Of a stretch of 64,000 bases of DNA, positions 12,901 through 26,510 are shown piece after piece (position 1 is the stretch's first letter; every line of letters starts with the position of its first letter). Origin of the DNA: Amblyornis subalaris (lineage: Eukaryota > Chordata > Aves > Passeriformes > Ptilonorhynchidae); the NCBI GenBank assembly GCA_018881555.1, contig JACAXG010000069.1, forward strand, positions 3,147,403 through 3,211,402, in the 5' to 3' direction. The notes under the pieces are model-generated. The model had not been told where the DNA came from and ran no database searches. It saw only the letters and a list, made by a program, of their open reading frames with translations. Position numbers and translations under genes: made by a program.

Positions 12901-15497
12901 TGAGGCACTTTGAACTCTCTTGGGCCACAGAAGACTGTAGCCAGCAATCTCCTCTCTCTGGGATGCCTCTCAGAGCTTACCAGATCTCAATTTAGCGATA
13001 CTCAGAGGACTGTTGCCAAAAGCTGACAATGAGGCCTGGGCTGACACCTCCCCTCTCCTCAAATCTCAACTCTTGCCTGTAGAGAAATGCACAGACATTT
13101 GAAGTATTTCACTGACCTCAATGGGAATTTTTGACAGATATCTTTGTACATATAGATATATGTGTATATATATGTGTGTGTGTCTGTGTGCATGCATGTG
13201 TGAATTGTTTTAAATACCAGAATGTAAGTATAGTAAGACTATCACCATCTAAGATTTTTGATCATTACTACCTGTGCTTATAGTAAATCCTGTTGAATCA
13301 TTTCGTAAATGTTAAATCCATAAATGTTAAATGATTAAGTGCTGCTAAATCCCTATCTCACCCTCAGCCTTTGCATCCCTGGTCTCCATGAAAATCATTC
13401 TAAATTTATTCTACTTGTATTTTCCCTCGTGTGCTCTATCTATGCAGCAATACAGTGAACCTGTCCATCAAACATTGTCACACTTTTAAAATCTGTATTA
13501 AACCTGCTTTTGCAGGTGATTCTTTAAGCTACCTGAATCACTCATTCACAATGGACAGCAGTCAAATTATCATCTTCTACTCCCTGAATTCAAATCCGTT
13601 TCCAGACATGAACAAATACCTTAGGTCTAACTTTTTTCTCCGTTCTGTCCCTCTACATTCGAGTGGAACACTACACTGAGAGGCAGAACACATCGTGCTC
13701 CCCCCAAAAGCATGTTTCCTTCCAGCTACTTGATTGGCAGGTCTAAGGGATGAAGGTATATTTCTATCATCAACAAGTGGCTCATTCTCATGTAATTTAT
13801 AGTCCCGGGGCCCACAGGTCAGATACCTCTTTAACTGTAATGCCTCCAAAGGGTTCAACTGATGTTATCCGTCCCTTTACATGAATTGTGTAACCTGTGA
13901 CTGCAACATAATAATTTACTGCCTTTTCTTAGTCAGTAACGTTTATGTAGACCACGAGGGAAGACTAAAGGAAGCTTTTACAATCAATCAGTATTAAAGA
14001 GTGTAGCTCAATGTTACAGCTGTACTTTTAGCTCATAATTGACCATGCTTATGTTTCTTAAGACACAAAATATAGTAGCAGGGCTAAAATCTAGCTATGT
14101 TTTGAATATCTATCTGTCTGAACATATTCGGTGCTCCAATAGATGTCAAATGGTTTAAGCTATACTAGGAGAAAAAATACATGCAAGATTTAGAGGACCT
14201 GACACAATTTTTGAATATTGGAATCAGTAAGACATTGCACAGATGGAGAGGGACAGTGGATTTAGCCAATGTCTTGACTCTCCATGTGAAACTGCAGTAG
14301 GTGGCTTAGGCAAGGGATTACTTTTTAATCTGGGCCCAAAACAAGCACAGCAGTCACAACAACTATCCCCACACTTAATGACCTTAACAGCTTTTTTTCA
14401 CCTGTGTTACCCAGCACTTTGGAAAACATTGACTAATGTACACTTGCAATATTCATGCAACATCCCTTGTTTGTCACAACACAGAGCCGTTTTAATGCAT
14501 GTTATTAAACGGGTGTTATCTGAGAAGATAATCACAGTTTGACGTGTGCAGTCCTGTTTATTGAGGTGGATTATAAATGAGAATGAGGACTGGAGCATAA
14601 ACATCTGCTTTTGGGTGCCCAGTTTTGGTGAATTGTTGAATCCAGTGTTTTGGCTCATGTGAACATTAATCAAAGCTCCAGTACCCTGATTTTTGTTTGT
14701 TTGTGTTTTGATTGAAAACTTTGCAGCAAAAGTGATGCCATTTTAAAGAAAGTTCTACTTATCCCAGCTTGACAAACCCACTGAGAAGTCTATCTGCCCT
14801 GGGAGGATGAGCTCAGCAGTCCCCACTTGCTAGGACCTTCTGGGAACTGCCAGCCCCATCTTTCCCTCCCTATGCACCTCAAGCAGCCAGCATGGAGACA
14901 GTCCAGATGGCATACATATGAAGGAAATTTTCTGCTACATCAGTGGCAGGAGAGGAAATGGAAAATTAAAGAAAACATCCTTTGTGTTATAAGAAAGCTA
15001 AGGCAGAAGACAGACTATTTTTAGCAGGCAAACATTTGGTCACTGACACGTGAACCTGTTGTTGCGAGATATGCGCTAATATGAATAGTACAATGTTCCT
15101 TATCGGGCTTCACATTATTTAATATCTGCATTTTAAAATAACATTTTCCAGCTTGTTTACTCAGCTCTTTCTTCCCAATTTTATCTGTTATCAATTACAA
15201 TTGGAAGCGATAAAAGCCCAATAGCACAAAGACCATTTTGAAGCAGTCAACCGCCCTCTGTTAAAAACATTCCCCCTCTGCTGCATGGCTGCTAGTGATG
15301 CCTGGCAGATTGCTGTTCCACAGAAATAAGAAATAAAACAGGCTTAAACAGGATCACTGAAGACTACAACTTGCTTTGCTAAGGAAAAGGGAACATACAT
15401 CCCTTTCTGATGTAATTTACAGTAAGAAAAGGCAGTTTAGATGATGGTCCAGAAGTACAGTGTGTACAACACAACTGATCTGTGTTCTCTCTGTACA
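9990..15497. other. Intergenic DNA, no gene recognised
   Basis: This is AT-rich single-copy-looking sequence with no supported gene. It contains a (TG/TA) microsatellite at 13149-13202, a T-rich tract near 10190-10245, and a small hairpin with direct duplication at 12401-12453. Open frames reach only about 106 codons and have no recognisable motifs. Confidence 0.6.
13149..13202. repeat. TA/TG dinucleotide microsatellite
   Basis: An imperfect run of TATATA followed by GTGTGTGTGT and CATGCATGTGTG. It is a simple sequence repeat, probably length-polymorphic. Confidence 0.9.
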
Positions 15498-16200
15498 GAT
15501 TCACAGAAGGGGTAATGTTGAAAGGGACCACTGCAAGTTATCTCTCCTCAAAGGAGATAGGTTTTGAATATCTCCAGGGAAGGAGACTCCACAGCCTCTC
15601 TGGGCATTTTGTCCCAGTGCTCAGTCACCCTCACAGTAAAGAAGGTCTCACTCAAGTTTGGGTGGACTATTCCTGACCACCTTCTTGTATTCCCTTTGCT
15701 TAAAGGTGGCTGCTGGGATGAACCATTCCATCACCTTTCCAGAGACTGAGGTGAGACTGACTGGCCAGTAGTTTCCTGGGTCTTCCATCTTGCCCTATTT
15801 TAAGACTGAGGTGACATTTTCTTTCTTTTATTCTTCAGGCACCTCTCCTTACTGCTATGACCTTTCAATGATGATGATGATGATTGAGAGCGGTCTAGCA
15901 ATGACACTCCTGAATGCATCCCATCAGGGCCCATGGACTTGTGGATGTAAGTTTGCCTAAATGGTGTCTAACCCAATCCTCCTCAACCAAAGGAAAGTCT
16001 TTCCTCCTCCTTGGTCCTTCCTCCTTCTCCCTGGTCTTCTGAGTCATGGATTACCAAGGGGTGGCCTTGGCAGTGAAGACTGGGACAAGGAAAGTATTTA
16101 GTATCTCAGCCTTCTCTGCAGCCTCTGTTGAGAGGGACCATCTTCCATTCAGTTGCCAGTCCACATTTTCCCTGGTATTCCTTTCATTATTGATGCATTG
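15498..16200 (-). mobile_element. CR1 LINE copy, part 1 (3' UTR and RT N-terminal region), interrupted
   Basis: This is the minus-strand 3' part of an old CR1. From left to right it shows inverted 3' UTR (15498 to about 15690), then ORF2 in reverse. The minus-strand frames contain the CR1 motifs DPGNYWPVSLTSV (around 15740-15790), HGPDGMH (around 15920-15945) and EKAEILNTFLVPVF with NERNTRENV (around 16060-16195). The RT core and C-terminus between the 3' UTR and the NYRPVSL region are missing, so an internal deletion lies near 15690-15720, or two fragments abut there. An (ATG)5 run has expanded at 15868-15884. The copy stops at about 16200 and resumes at 18731, because another CR1 inserted into it. 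Confidence 0.9.
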
Positions 16201-18730
16201 GTAAGGGAATCTGGGACACCAGTTATATTCTCCCCTGTATTTCCGTTTGGAGGCAGCAACATAGGAAGAAACAGATGTGCTGAGTCTATTAATGCATGGT
16301 TCTGTGGCTGGTGTCACTGGCAATTTTGTTTCTTTTGACAATGGAATGGCCTATGCAGCACTGGCCATGCTGGTATCAGACGGAACTCATTTTTCTCACT
16401 GAGAAAGGAGAATCTTTGCTCGGGAACTGGTGGGGCTCACTGGCAGAGTTATAAACCAGATGTGAGGGGGAAGGGAGACAATATCAGGCTTGTCCCTGCA
16501 ATCTGTTTGATGCTATGAAAAGGTGCTGGCGAAGGTCCTGTGCTGGTGGCTCTGAAATATGCTGGCCACACTGGAACACACTTATGGAGATGAGCCAAGG
16601 ACTCCTGAGGTAACAGAAACAAACAGGGAAAGACTAGGGAAATATCTCAAAGGGATTAAGAGATGTTTCTCTAGAAAGGTGACATGGTTGACAGCCCAGC
16701 TGAGGTGCCTTTACACCAATGCACGCAGCATGGGCAACAAACAGGAGGAGCTGGAAGACATCACGTTGCTGGAAAGTTATGACCTTCTTGCCATTACTGA
16801 AACTTGGTGGGATGAATCCCATGACTTGAGTTTGAGTATCAAGGAGTACAGGCTGTTCAGAAGAGACAGGAGAAGAAGGAGAGGCAGAGGGGCACTCTCC
16901 TGTGGGATTGAGTGTGAAGAGTTGTCTCTGAAGAGCAGCCATGAGCAGGTTGAAAGCCTGGGGTAAGAATCAGAGACTGGGGAAACAAGGGGAACCTTGT
17001 GGTCAGTGCCCACGACAGGCTGCCTGACCTAGAGGAACCACTGGTGAGCTTCCTGTTCCAGTTACAGGAGGCATCGTGCTCGCAGGCCCTTGTCCTGCTG
17101 TGGGACTTTAACCACCCTGACATCTGCTGGAAAAGCAGCATGGTGAGCTGTAGACAATCCAGGAGATTCCTGNGATGCATGGACAATAACTTCTTGACCC
17201 AGGTAATAGACAGCCCTACCAGAGGATTGCATTACTGCATCTGTTTGTCATCAATGCAAGCGAGCTAACTGGGGACATCAAGACTGGAGGCAGCCTGGGT
17301 TGCAGTGGTCATGCACTGGAGGGGAAACATTGTACCCATCTTTAGAAAGGGTAGAAAGGAGGACCCTGGAAACAACACACCTGTCAGTCTCACCTCTGTG
17401 CCTGGGAAGATCATGGCAGAGATCCTCCTAGAAGCTGTGCTAAGGCATATGAAGAACAGGGAGGTGATTTGAGACAGCCAGGACAGCTTCACCAAGGGCA
17501 AATCCTGCCTGACCAATCCAGTGGGCTTCTATGGTGGAGTGACTCCATCAGTGGACAAGGGAAGGGCCATGGATGTTGTTTATCTGGACTTTTGTAAAGC
17601 CTTTTATAGGGTCCCCCACAATATCCTTCTCTCTAAATTGGAGAGAAATGGATTTGATAAGTGGACTGTTAGAGGGATAAGAAATTGGTTGGACAGTCAC
17701 ATACAGAGGGTAGTGGTCAATGGCTCAGAGTCCCAATGGACATCAATGACAAGTGGTGTCCACCAGAGGTTCATATTGGGACCAGTTTTATTAAATATCT
17801 TCAACAATGACATAGATGAAGGATTGAGTACACCCTCGATAAAATTTGCAGATGACCTCAAGCTGAGTGGAGCTGTTGACACACCTGAAGGACAGTGTGC
17901 CATCCAGAGGGACCTGGACAACCTGGAGAAGTGGGCTCAGGGGAATCTCATGAGGTTTAACAAGACCAAGTGCAAGGTGCTGCTCCTGGATTGGGGTAAC
18001 CCCTGGTATCAACACAGGCTGGGGATGAACAGATCAAGAACAGCCCTGCCGAAGAGGACTTGGGGGTGCTGGTGGATGAGAGGCTGGACATGGCCCAGCA
18101 ATGTGCACTCACAGCCCAGAGAGCCAAACGTGTCCTGGGCTGCATCCAAAGCAGCATGGCCAGCAGGGCCAGGGAGGGGATTCTGCCCCTCTGCTCTGCT
18201 CTGGTGAGACCCCACCTGCAGTGCTGCACCCAGCTCTGGGGTCTTGAGCAAAGGAATGACATCGACCTGTTGGAGTGAGTCCAAAGCAGGATCACCAAGA
18301 TTACAGAGATGAAGCACCTTTCCTATAAGAAAAGGCTGAGAGTTATAATTGTTTAGCCTGAAAAAGAGAAGGCCTCAGGGTGATCTAATTGTGACCTTCC
18401 AGTACCTGATGGTAACTTACAAGAAAGATGGAGAGAGACTCTTCACAAGAGCATGTAGTGACAGGACAAGGGGGAATGGATTTAAACTGAAAGAGGTCAG
18501 GCTTAGATTGGATGTATGGAAGAAATTCTTTACTGAAAGGGTGGTGATGCACTGGAACAGGTTGCTCAGAGAAATTGTGGGTGTCCCATCCTTGGGAGTG
18601 TTCAGATGAGGCTGAATGGGGCTTTTACAACCTGGTCTACTGGAAAGTATCTCTGCCCATAGCAGGAGGGTTGGAACTAGATGATCCTTTCTAGATGGTC
18701 TCTTCTAACCCAAACCATTCTATGATTCTA
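16201..18730 (+). mobile_element. CR1 LINE, long decayed copy (ORF1 esterase remnant, endonuclease, RT, 3' UTR)
   Basis: This is the longest CR1 in the window, about 2.5 kb of a usual 4-5 kb. In order it carries the end of the ORF1 SGNH-esterase region (INAWFCGWCHW near 16290-16325, and a DGTH pair near 16380 with an in-frame stop after it); the ORF2 endonuclease (CLYTNARSM, ITETWWDE at 16559-16966, then VLLWDFNHPDICW where the usual GDFN has become WDFN); a deletion of the endonuclease-RT linker near 17270-17290; and the RT (VYLDFCKAF with motif A Asp, [10 protein letters not shown] with the catalytic Asp pair, 17521 to about 18000). RT C-terminus and 3' UTR follow, ending in TATGATTCTA at 18721-18730. 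Stops and frameshifts throughout make it dead. There is one N at 17173. It lies inside an older minus-strand CR1. Confidence 0.93.
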
Positions 18731-18990
18731 TTTGAAGAAACACTTCTTGTGATCCTTGATATTCTTGACCAGATTTAATTCCAAATGGGTCTTGACCTTC
18801 TTTACTGCATTTCTGCATACTCTGACAATATCCCTATATTCATTCCAGGTAGCTTATCCCTTCTTTCCCCTCATATATATCTCCTGCTTATGTCTGAGCT
18901 TTGAAAGGGGTTCCTTGTCCATCCATGCAAGCCTCCTGCCCCTTGAGTGCAGCAACACAATTCAAGTCAAGGAATCTTCTGTGGAAGCAT
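18731..18990 (-). mobile_element. CR1 LINE copy, part 2 (continuation of 15498-16200)
   Basis: On the minus strand this encodes THLELNLVKNIKDHKKCF (about 18737-18796), and further 5' RRLAWMDKE around 18905-18935. These are the CR1 ORF2 linker blocks that directly precede the YQCINNERNTRENV block ending the left part near 16200. The two parts therefore form one element, split by the plus-strand CR1 between them. The outer edge near 18990 is approximate. Confidence 0.88.
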
Positions 18991-20836
18991 TAAAGATTTA
19001 AATGCAAGCATACCTGGTCACTTGCCACACGACACGAGCCTTAGGAGGCTGCTCAGGCAGGTGCTGTTCCTGGCCATTCTAGGCTCACTTGTGTTTTTCT
19101 ACTGATTGCCTGCTGAAACATACAGACTTGTCTTTTGAAACTGCAATAAGGGATATAGAGTAGATATACTGTTTAACAATAACATAAACTTACCCACCAG
19201 CATGCCTCCAACATAGTAACTCTATGTGGACACTGTTAAGGGCATTTTATATGTTTGTCAATTAGCACAACTAATGTTTTTCAATTAGCACCTTAATAAT
19301 TAGTACATGTATGCAAAGTAGGCATATAGAGAGAGAGCTGGTGAGCAGCTGGAAGTTGGTGTCTGCTATAGAAAACAGTAGGGGTTGTTTTTGGGGGGGG
19401 AAATTTCTTTAGAGAAGTGCTGGTGTGCAGTCTCAGGTAGACAGTTATATCTAAGATGAAAACTTTGAAGAAGAAAAGAAGGATTGTAATATTTTCCTCA
19501 GGCAGGTGAACCCTAGAGAAAAAAAGAAAAATATTTCTGGGTACATCTAAATCCTCATCTAACAATTTCTAAAGTGCTTTGTTTCTCAGAATGTTCTAAT
19601 ACATATTTTTTTCTTCTTTTGATGCAGAAGTGACTCATAATCTTTAAGAAGAGATAATGTTTGTGTTCACAGTATTAGTGTGTACCCTGCAAGAGAATAA
19701 ACATAGTAAAATAAGCTTTCTATTGGTCTTCTGTATAGACTATGTGTAATGAAGGAAGCACAGAGAGAAGGATACATGCTATATCAGTGACTGTTCCAGA
19801 ATGATTTGATTGTTTTTACTGTTACAGCCTAAGTACATAAAATTGATTATTTTGATAATACTAAGAAACATCAAAGATATGAGATTGTATTACCACATTT
19901 CAGAGACACTGGGTATAAGACTTTCTAGCATCTAAATGAGATTCTGGAAAGAAGGAAGCAGATTTTTTAAAGTACCAGCAGCACCTAGCAGAAGAGTTAT
20001 ATGTCTCAAAACTGGTTTATCTGTTGCTTTCTTCCAAAAGCCTAGCTGCCAGCAGCCAGAAACCTGGATGGTACTTATAACCAACCGCACTCTCAGTTTT
20101 CAAGGATGAGCGTAGAGGTTTGAAAGCAGTGAATTTTACTGTGAGGGAAATACAAATCTAGCTTTGTTCTAAAACAGTACTTGTTTTATTCTGTCATCAA
20201 TACTGCTGTGTTGGCTGTTGCAGAATACATCCAGTGCAGGTAGCTCAGTGTGCAGCTGCAGTGCGGGCTGCAGATTGAGCTCTGGGTGGCAGGAGCTTGG
20301 GGCAAGAGGGAGTGAACTGGTACTGACCCTTTGCAGAACGAAGGGCATGGAGACTTGTGGCACCAGCCAGGTGACTGGACACTCAGGGGCACAGCAGGAG
20401 CCAATGACCCCAGATTGTCACACACTTAGACTGTGAGGGCATAAAAGCTTAGGGTCTCCTTTGTTCAGGGTTCCTCCTTGGAGACACAGCTTGAGCTGTT
20501 ATTCTGTTGTGGCACCATGGTTAAATTACTTTAAGGATCCAGATATATGAGACTCTGCTATGGGAAACCTGGGGTTGAGCCAGGGACGAAACTTTGTGCG
20601 ACAGTGTGAGTGCGGGGTGTGTAGGGAGCTAGAGTGGCTCCTGGATGGTCAGACAGGAAAGCTTCCTTAGCATGGTAATAGCATTGAGAGAGTTTTCCCA
20701 GAATGACTGGGAACTGCAGAGGCAGTGTCTCTCTTTCACACTGTGCAGCACCATGATTTATTATCTCTGGATGACGACGTTGAATCCAAGAGCAATTTTT
20801 TTAAGGTGTGTTGTGGCAGGGTAGTAGTAGACACAA
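18991..20836. other. Intergenic DNA, no gene recognised
   Basis: AT-rich sequence with no supported coding, RNA or repeat feature. A G8 run at 19392-19399 and a TATAGAGAGAGAG stretch near 19325 are the only simple-sequence oddities. Confidence 0.55.
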
Positions 20837-21644
20837 AGTCATAGAACATTTTGTGTTGGAAGGGACCTTTAAAGATTGTGTAGTCCAACTCCCCTGCAAT
20901 GAGTGGGGAGATCTTCAAATAGATCAGGTTACTCAGAGTCTAATTCAACCTGACCCTTAACGTTTCCAGGGATGAGGCAACTAACACCTTTCTGGGCAAT
21001 GTGTTCCATTGAGGGTGTTTCACCCCCCTCATAATGAAAAATTTCTTCTTAATATCCTAGTCTGAATCTACCCTCTTTAGTTCTAAACTATTACACTCTG
21101 TCCGTGAGTACCCATCTTTCTTAGCAGCCCGCTGTAAATTTTGAAAGACTGTCATAAGGTTGCCCTCAAGCCTTCTCTTTTCCAGCTGAATAATCCCAGC
21201 ATTCTCAGCCTTTCCTTCTAGGAAAGGTGTTTCTTCCCTCTAATCATCTTTGTGGCCTCCTCTGGACTTATGCCAGCAGTTCCATGTCCTTCCTGTGCTG
21301 GAGACCCCAGGGCTGGGTGCAGTGCTGCAGGTGGGGTCTGAGCAGAGCAGAGGGGCAGAATCCCCTCATTTGCCCTGCTGGCCACGCTGCTGTGGATGCA
21401 GCTTAAAATACAGTTGACTTTCTGGGCTGTGAGCACACATTGCCAGGTCATATCCAATTTCTTATCTACCAGCATCCTTCAAATCCTTTTCTGCAGGGCT
21501 GCTCTCAATCGTTTCATCCCCCAATCTGTATTGATACTGGGGGTTGCCCCGACCCAGGTGCAGCACCATGCACTTGGCTTTGTTGAACCTAAATTGATTC
21601 ACATGGGCCTACTTCTTAAGCTTGTTCATGTCTCTCTGGATGGC
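20837..21644 (-). mobile_element. CR1 LINE, 5'-truncated, minus strand
   Basis: It begins on the plus strand with the inverted CR1 tail (GTCATAGAACATTTTGTGTTGG), and goes on through 3' UTR and ORF2 C-terminus in reverse. A minus-strand frame at 21218-21475 contains [20 protein letters not shown], the block that follows the RT core. It ends near TGTCTCTCTGGATGGCA, the inverse of the CR1 CATCCAGAGGGACCT region. Several stops break it. The 3' UTR is long and more diverged than in the copy at 9258-9989, which suggests a different and older CR1 subfamily. Confidence 0.92.
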
Positions 21645-24600
21645 AGGAACAGCTACGACTTTGTTTAAGACAGCTTTCACTCAGGTGAGGTGTCTTGGTT
21701 TGTTCGGTGCTTCAGAAGACATCTCCATGTTACAGACACTGATTCACTTTGCACCAGCTCATTTTTTCAGAGAAGAAACAGAATTACATTCAGGTTTCTG
21801 TTTCAGCTGGAGTGCTCACATTCCTACCTCTGGCTCTGTTCAGGGCTCCTTCTCTCTATTGTTGCAGGTTGTTTTTTTAAGATGGTTGTCAGGGTGTGAA
21901 TTTTCAGTGCTCTCATGGAATGGTAACAGAGATCATATTTCTCCTGTATGGACAATGAATTAAAGCATGAATACTGATACTTCTAGGCTGCAAACACTAA
22001 ACTTATGTTTTGAACTGCATATTCTGCTGTCCTGAACAGTTTGTACATTTTGTTGTATTTTAATATTAAAAAAACCCCAAACAAACTCCCAAAACCAACA
22101 ACCAACACCAAAGATAGTGACATTACCTTCATTCTTTTTTCTTTTTGATGCAAAAACAATGCTGAGTGTGACTTACCTAACTGTAGAAAGGAAGTGTGTA
22201 GCAAAACAAGGGCATGAATCTCTATCTCACAAGTGCCAGGCTAGTACTTTGTCTTTATATTGCTCCTTCTGTGCATTAGACAACTTACATTGTGAATCAT
22301 TAATTTAATGGAAAAATATATTTCATTAATTTATGTTGTAGTTGAAGCTAGACAAGAAAGACATAGATAAATTCAAAATCTTTCCCTGACTTTTCTGATA
22401 CAAAGACTCCTTGAGGAACTGTCTCTCATTTTAAGTAGACTTAGTGAAACCAGTCTCCAAATAGAGCTATTTCTTCTATCAATGTCACATACAATAGTTC
22501 AGGCATAGCTAGAATGTCAAATGTAACTGTTATTGTGGCAATCTTATGTTGTGATGCTTGTGTTGTCTTCAGAAGTTAAGAAAGCAGCGGGAAACCTATA
22601 GATGAATTTTTTTCAGCAAGCCTTAAATGATTTAAACATATTGATCACAAGCTGGGAGAGGACTCACCTCATGCAGCCTCCAAATGTGTTCACTAGCTGG
22701 AAATCTTATTCAGAACTGCTCCAAACTCTCTGTTTTGCAGAACTAAACATTTGGTGCACAACCAAATCTGCGATTCAGGTAGAGTATGGTGCCTTGTTTG
22801 TATTCTACATGGTGCAGGGGGATGCAGAAGTAAACGTTTTGGGGAGTTGTCAGAGAATGCTGATTTTTGGTACAGAGGTTACCAGATGGAAAAGGCAGAG
22901 AGGGGAGCACTTGCCTCACAGATCACTTGCTGAAAGCAGCAAACACCTGAAGGAGCAGTTAGGAGAGCACCAGCAGAAGAGAGGTTCTGAAGCTGCATTA
23001 CAGATCGGAAGAAACATAATCAAAGAAGATCAGTGTCTAACAGAAGTTACACTCTTGTAACACTCAGTTGTGTCAGGTTCTTTTGTTGTCATGTACAGTG
23101 CATGCTTTCAATAGGATTTTACAGCTAGTGAAAATTCAGGGTCCTGTGGATGCGAGTTTACCCTCCCACAGTGTTACAGAGAAGTGTTTGGCATTGATTG
23201 TTTTCAGCACTCCCTCACAAAAACAACAGCTGTGTGACTGAGGAGCACTTTGACAGGCTTGAGAGTGATATGGAAGTTCGTGGATTTCTAATGGATATTT
23301 CCCCAAGAGGAGAGATTGCATGTGTGCAGAGACCATGAAAGACTCAGTGACAGAAGGTGGACCCCTTTCCACTTGACCATGACAGGCTCTGTGCCACATC
23401 CGGCCAGCCTTCTCATACCTCCCTTTTATGGTTCTCCTGAAGGAACAAGCTGTAAGGTCTTGGTGCCATTTCATGCAGTTACCTAATCTTCAGGATAGAA
23501 GTGGTTTGAGTAGCAGCTTGCATACCTGGCAGCATTTGTCTGATGTCTTATTTCCAGTTCACCTCTGAAAAAGTCACATATAAATAATCCACTGTTTTGT
23601 ACTGAATCTGTACCTACATCAGGATTTGGTGTTTTGGCCCTGTATAGGTGAAATTCACTCAACTCAGGGCTTTTAAGGTCAAATTGCATGAGATAGGGCA
23701 ATGTTTTCTTCAAAAACAGGGCAGACTAAGGCTGAAGGGAAGAAAAAGGGGTTGTCTAAACACACGTACATAGCAAAGCATGCTGTCTGCATGCAATAAA
23801 CAAAGCAGGGGAGAGAACAAGGAAGCAACAAATGAATCTGGAAACTTAGCTTTCACTATGATGCCATTATTGTGTTAGCTAGTTCAGTATTATGCCAGAC
23901 TTCTACAGTTCATAATAATTTAGGTCCCAGATCAAGAGATGCTGAAAGCTTGTGTCTATAATGTCACCCCTCACCCCCACCACCACATATGAAAGAGAAG
24001 GAATCCCAAACCCAAAATCTTTGGTTGGGAAAACCAGTCTACCTGGATGGTTTTAACTGGGTAGGCAATGAAGGCTTCCTTATCTGCTCATTACACAAGA
24101 TGCAGTGTATATTAGTCACGCGTGTTTCATTTAGCAGAATTAGTAAGTGCCTTACTTAAACTTGAATTACTTAATTAAAGAAATAGTTAAATCATAAGGA
24201 AAGATTTGCTAGAAGATTCTGAATTCTGATCGATTTCAAAATACAGGACTAAAAGGAAAATTAAAGAGTAGAATACCTGTACTGCTGTAACCCTTTCAAA
24301 TGCTGCAATTCTCCCCCATGCGCCTTTTTTAGGAATTGCAACACTTGATACTTAAGCCCGTCAATGGCAACAGGCCTCTTAAGAGCACCATAACCTTTCC
24401 TGCACCTTGGCTCCCTCCCAATCCCTGTTTCTAACATTCTTTAGCACTCCGGTCTTGCCAAATACCAGCCTTTCACAGGCATTTTCACAGTGCCAATCAG
24501 TTTATAAAAGAAAGCTAGATCTTCTTTTACAGTGCCTGGCGATTCAGCTACCTCCCCTCATCATACAGGTGCGATTATCAGTGGTATCTCTACTGTTAGT

Positions 24601-26510
24601 CCTTTTCTAATGGCAGGAATTGACTGTTTTTCAGTCCCTGCCCTTCCTCCTAAAACACGAGAGTGCAAACACCAAATCTCCTTTCTGACATTACACCCTT
24701 GGGCTATACACTTAGCAGGCTGAGCTGCAGCTCTCATTAAGACAATTTCTTCTTTTCTTCCTAAAGAACTTTACTAATTGTTGTAAATATCTATGTCTGA
24801 GCTTTGTTTGAAAGGAAAAGCTCCCTGCAGGGGAAACTCTGAGCCCAGAAGAATTGGTGGCTTTGCTGATACAAGATGGATTTCTGATGCAGAGCTCTGT
24901 AGCTTGCAATGGCTTAGTTGTTTATTCAATCAGCTTCCAAATCTCTGATTACTTTGAAGTCATTGGCAACTATGAAACACAATTAGAGTATATGAAATAT
25001 TCAGGTATTTTATTTCCATTGAGATTTTTTTTTTTAATTTAAACCCAGCAATGACCCAGATTCCTGATCAGATTTATGTTTGCTTTTGTTGCCTGAGAGC
25101 TGGAATAACAAGTACAGTTGTTTGGTGCAGATCATAAGCCCTTTGCCCTGATTCTAGATATCTAAAAAAATTCCAACACCTTGCAGGAGCACTTTTGTGG
25201 ATCCTGGGCAGGATAACTGTGCCAGTTACATTCTTTGATTTTGCTCAGTGTATGGACAAGAGCCAGTGATATTAAAATGGGTTTCCATTAATTCACCCTG
25301 AGTTAAAGTTTGCATATTCCCCAGACTTTCCTAGATTTACATCTACAGATGGTACATGTTTGTTTGCTGCTGAAAGACATAAATAAGATTTTTATCTCCT
25401 CTTCTTGTGGAAGTTTACAAAGAAATATTGGACAAAAAGGTATTACTTGCTTTTGTTGGATAGAAATTTCAATAGAACAGTTGAAGACAGTCCCAACTTT
25501 GTTTTTCTCAGTTTTTAATAAGGTCACAAAGTGACTCTGATTTAAAATTATGACAAGGACAGATCTGCTCATATTCTATGTCAAAGTGTGATATATAGTT
25601 TGACCTCTATCTTGGATCATGTACTTCAGCTCTGTGGCTCCAATTGTTTCTTTTGAGTGTGCCTTCCTTCAGGGGAAGGGAAAAATGTTTCGAGTTTGTT
25701 AAAGCTTCGAAAACCTTGACCGCGATAAAGACCCACTTTAATAAGCAGAGTTTTCCAAGCCTTAAGATCTTAGGCAAACAGTACGGAGGAAAACATCTCA
25801 TTTAGGCAGATTACAATTCTAAAGAATAAAGCAACTGAGTAAAATGGAGTTAGGAGAGAAATTAAAAAAAAAAACAAAAAGTGACTGAATACCAAAAGCA
25901 AATGTGAATTTGTATTCTTTCCCCCTCATATCCTAATATGAGACCAATTAAATAGACATCCACTATAGCTTCATTTTCTGGTTGCAGACAATGTATGTGT
26001 AGCATGGAAAGCACAAAAAAGGGCATTTTAGCCTGAAGACCAGGGACTGAAAGGATGGCAAATTACTGCTTATTTTTCCCAGCACCTTTCACTCCATGCA
26101 AGAGCAATCCCTGTTGAACACTGCCCCTTAAAGACTCTTCCCTTCCAGTCTCAACTGGCAAGTCACCCTTCTGAGAAATACAGACATCTTTTTCCATGGT
26201 CTAGGGTATGGAATGCTGTAAATAGCTCCTAAGGGTGAAAATAAGGTTGAAGGAGGCAAGTAGTGACATTTCTAGTGTGAATGCATTCAGGGTGCCCTCT
26301 GTAGGATGCATTTCAAACTTGAGCTTTATAGGAGACGTGTGATTGATAACACTGAACTAGAATCTGTTGCAATTAAGAAGAGAATCAGTGACACTGACAC
26401 TATTCTTTGCAGGTTACTGTCCATCCTATTCACAGATAGATATTGCTAATGCTTAATTATTATTAGAGATTTCCTTGTGGTCAGAAGTTTTCTGCAGTAT
26501 AAACTCATCC

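Noticed and set aside
17173..17173. Ambiguous base N inside a CR1
   Set aside because: A single unresolved base in a repeat, an assembly matter and not biology.
22602..23060. 152-codon open frame (+)
   Set aside because: No domain, no conserved-looking motif and no coding context; about one frame of this size is expected by chance in 64 kb of AT-rich DNA.
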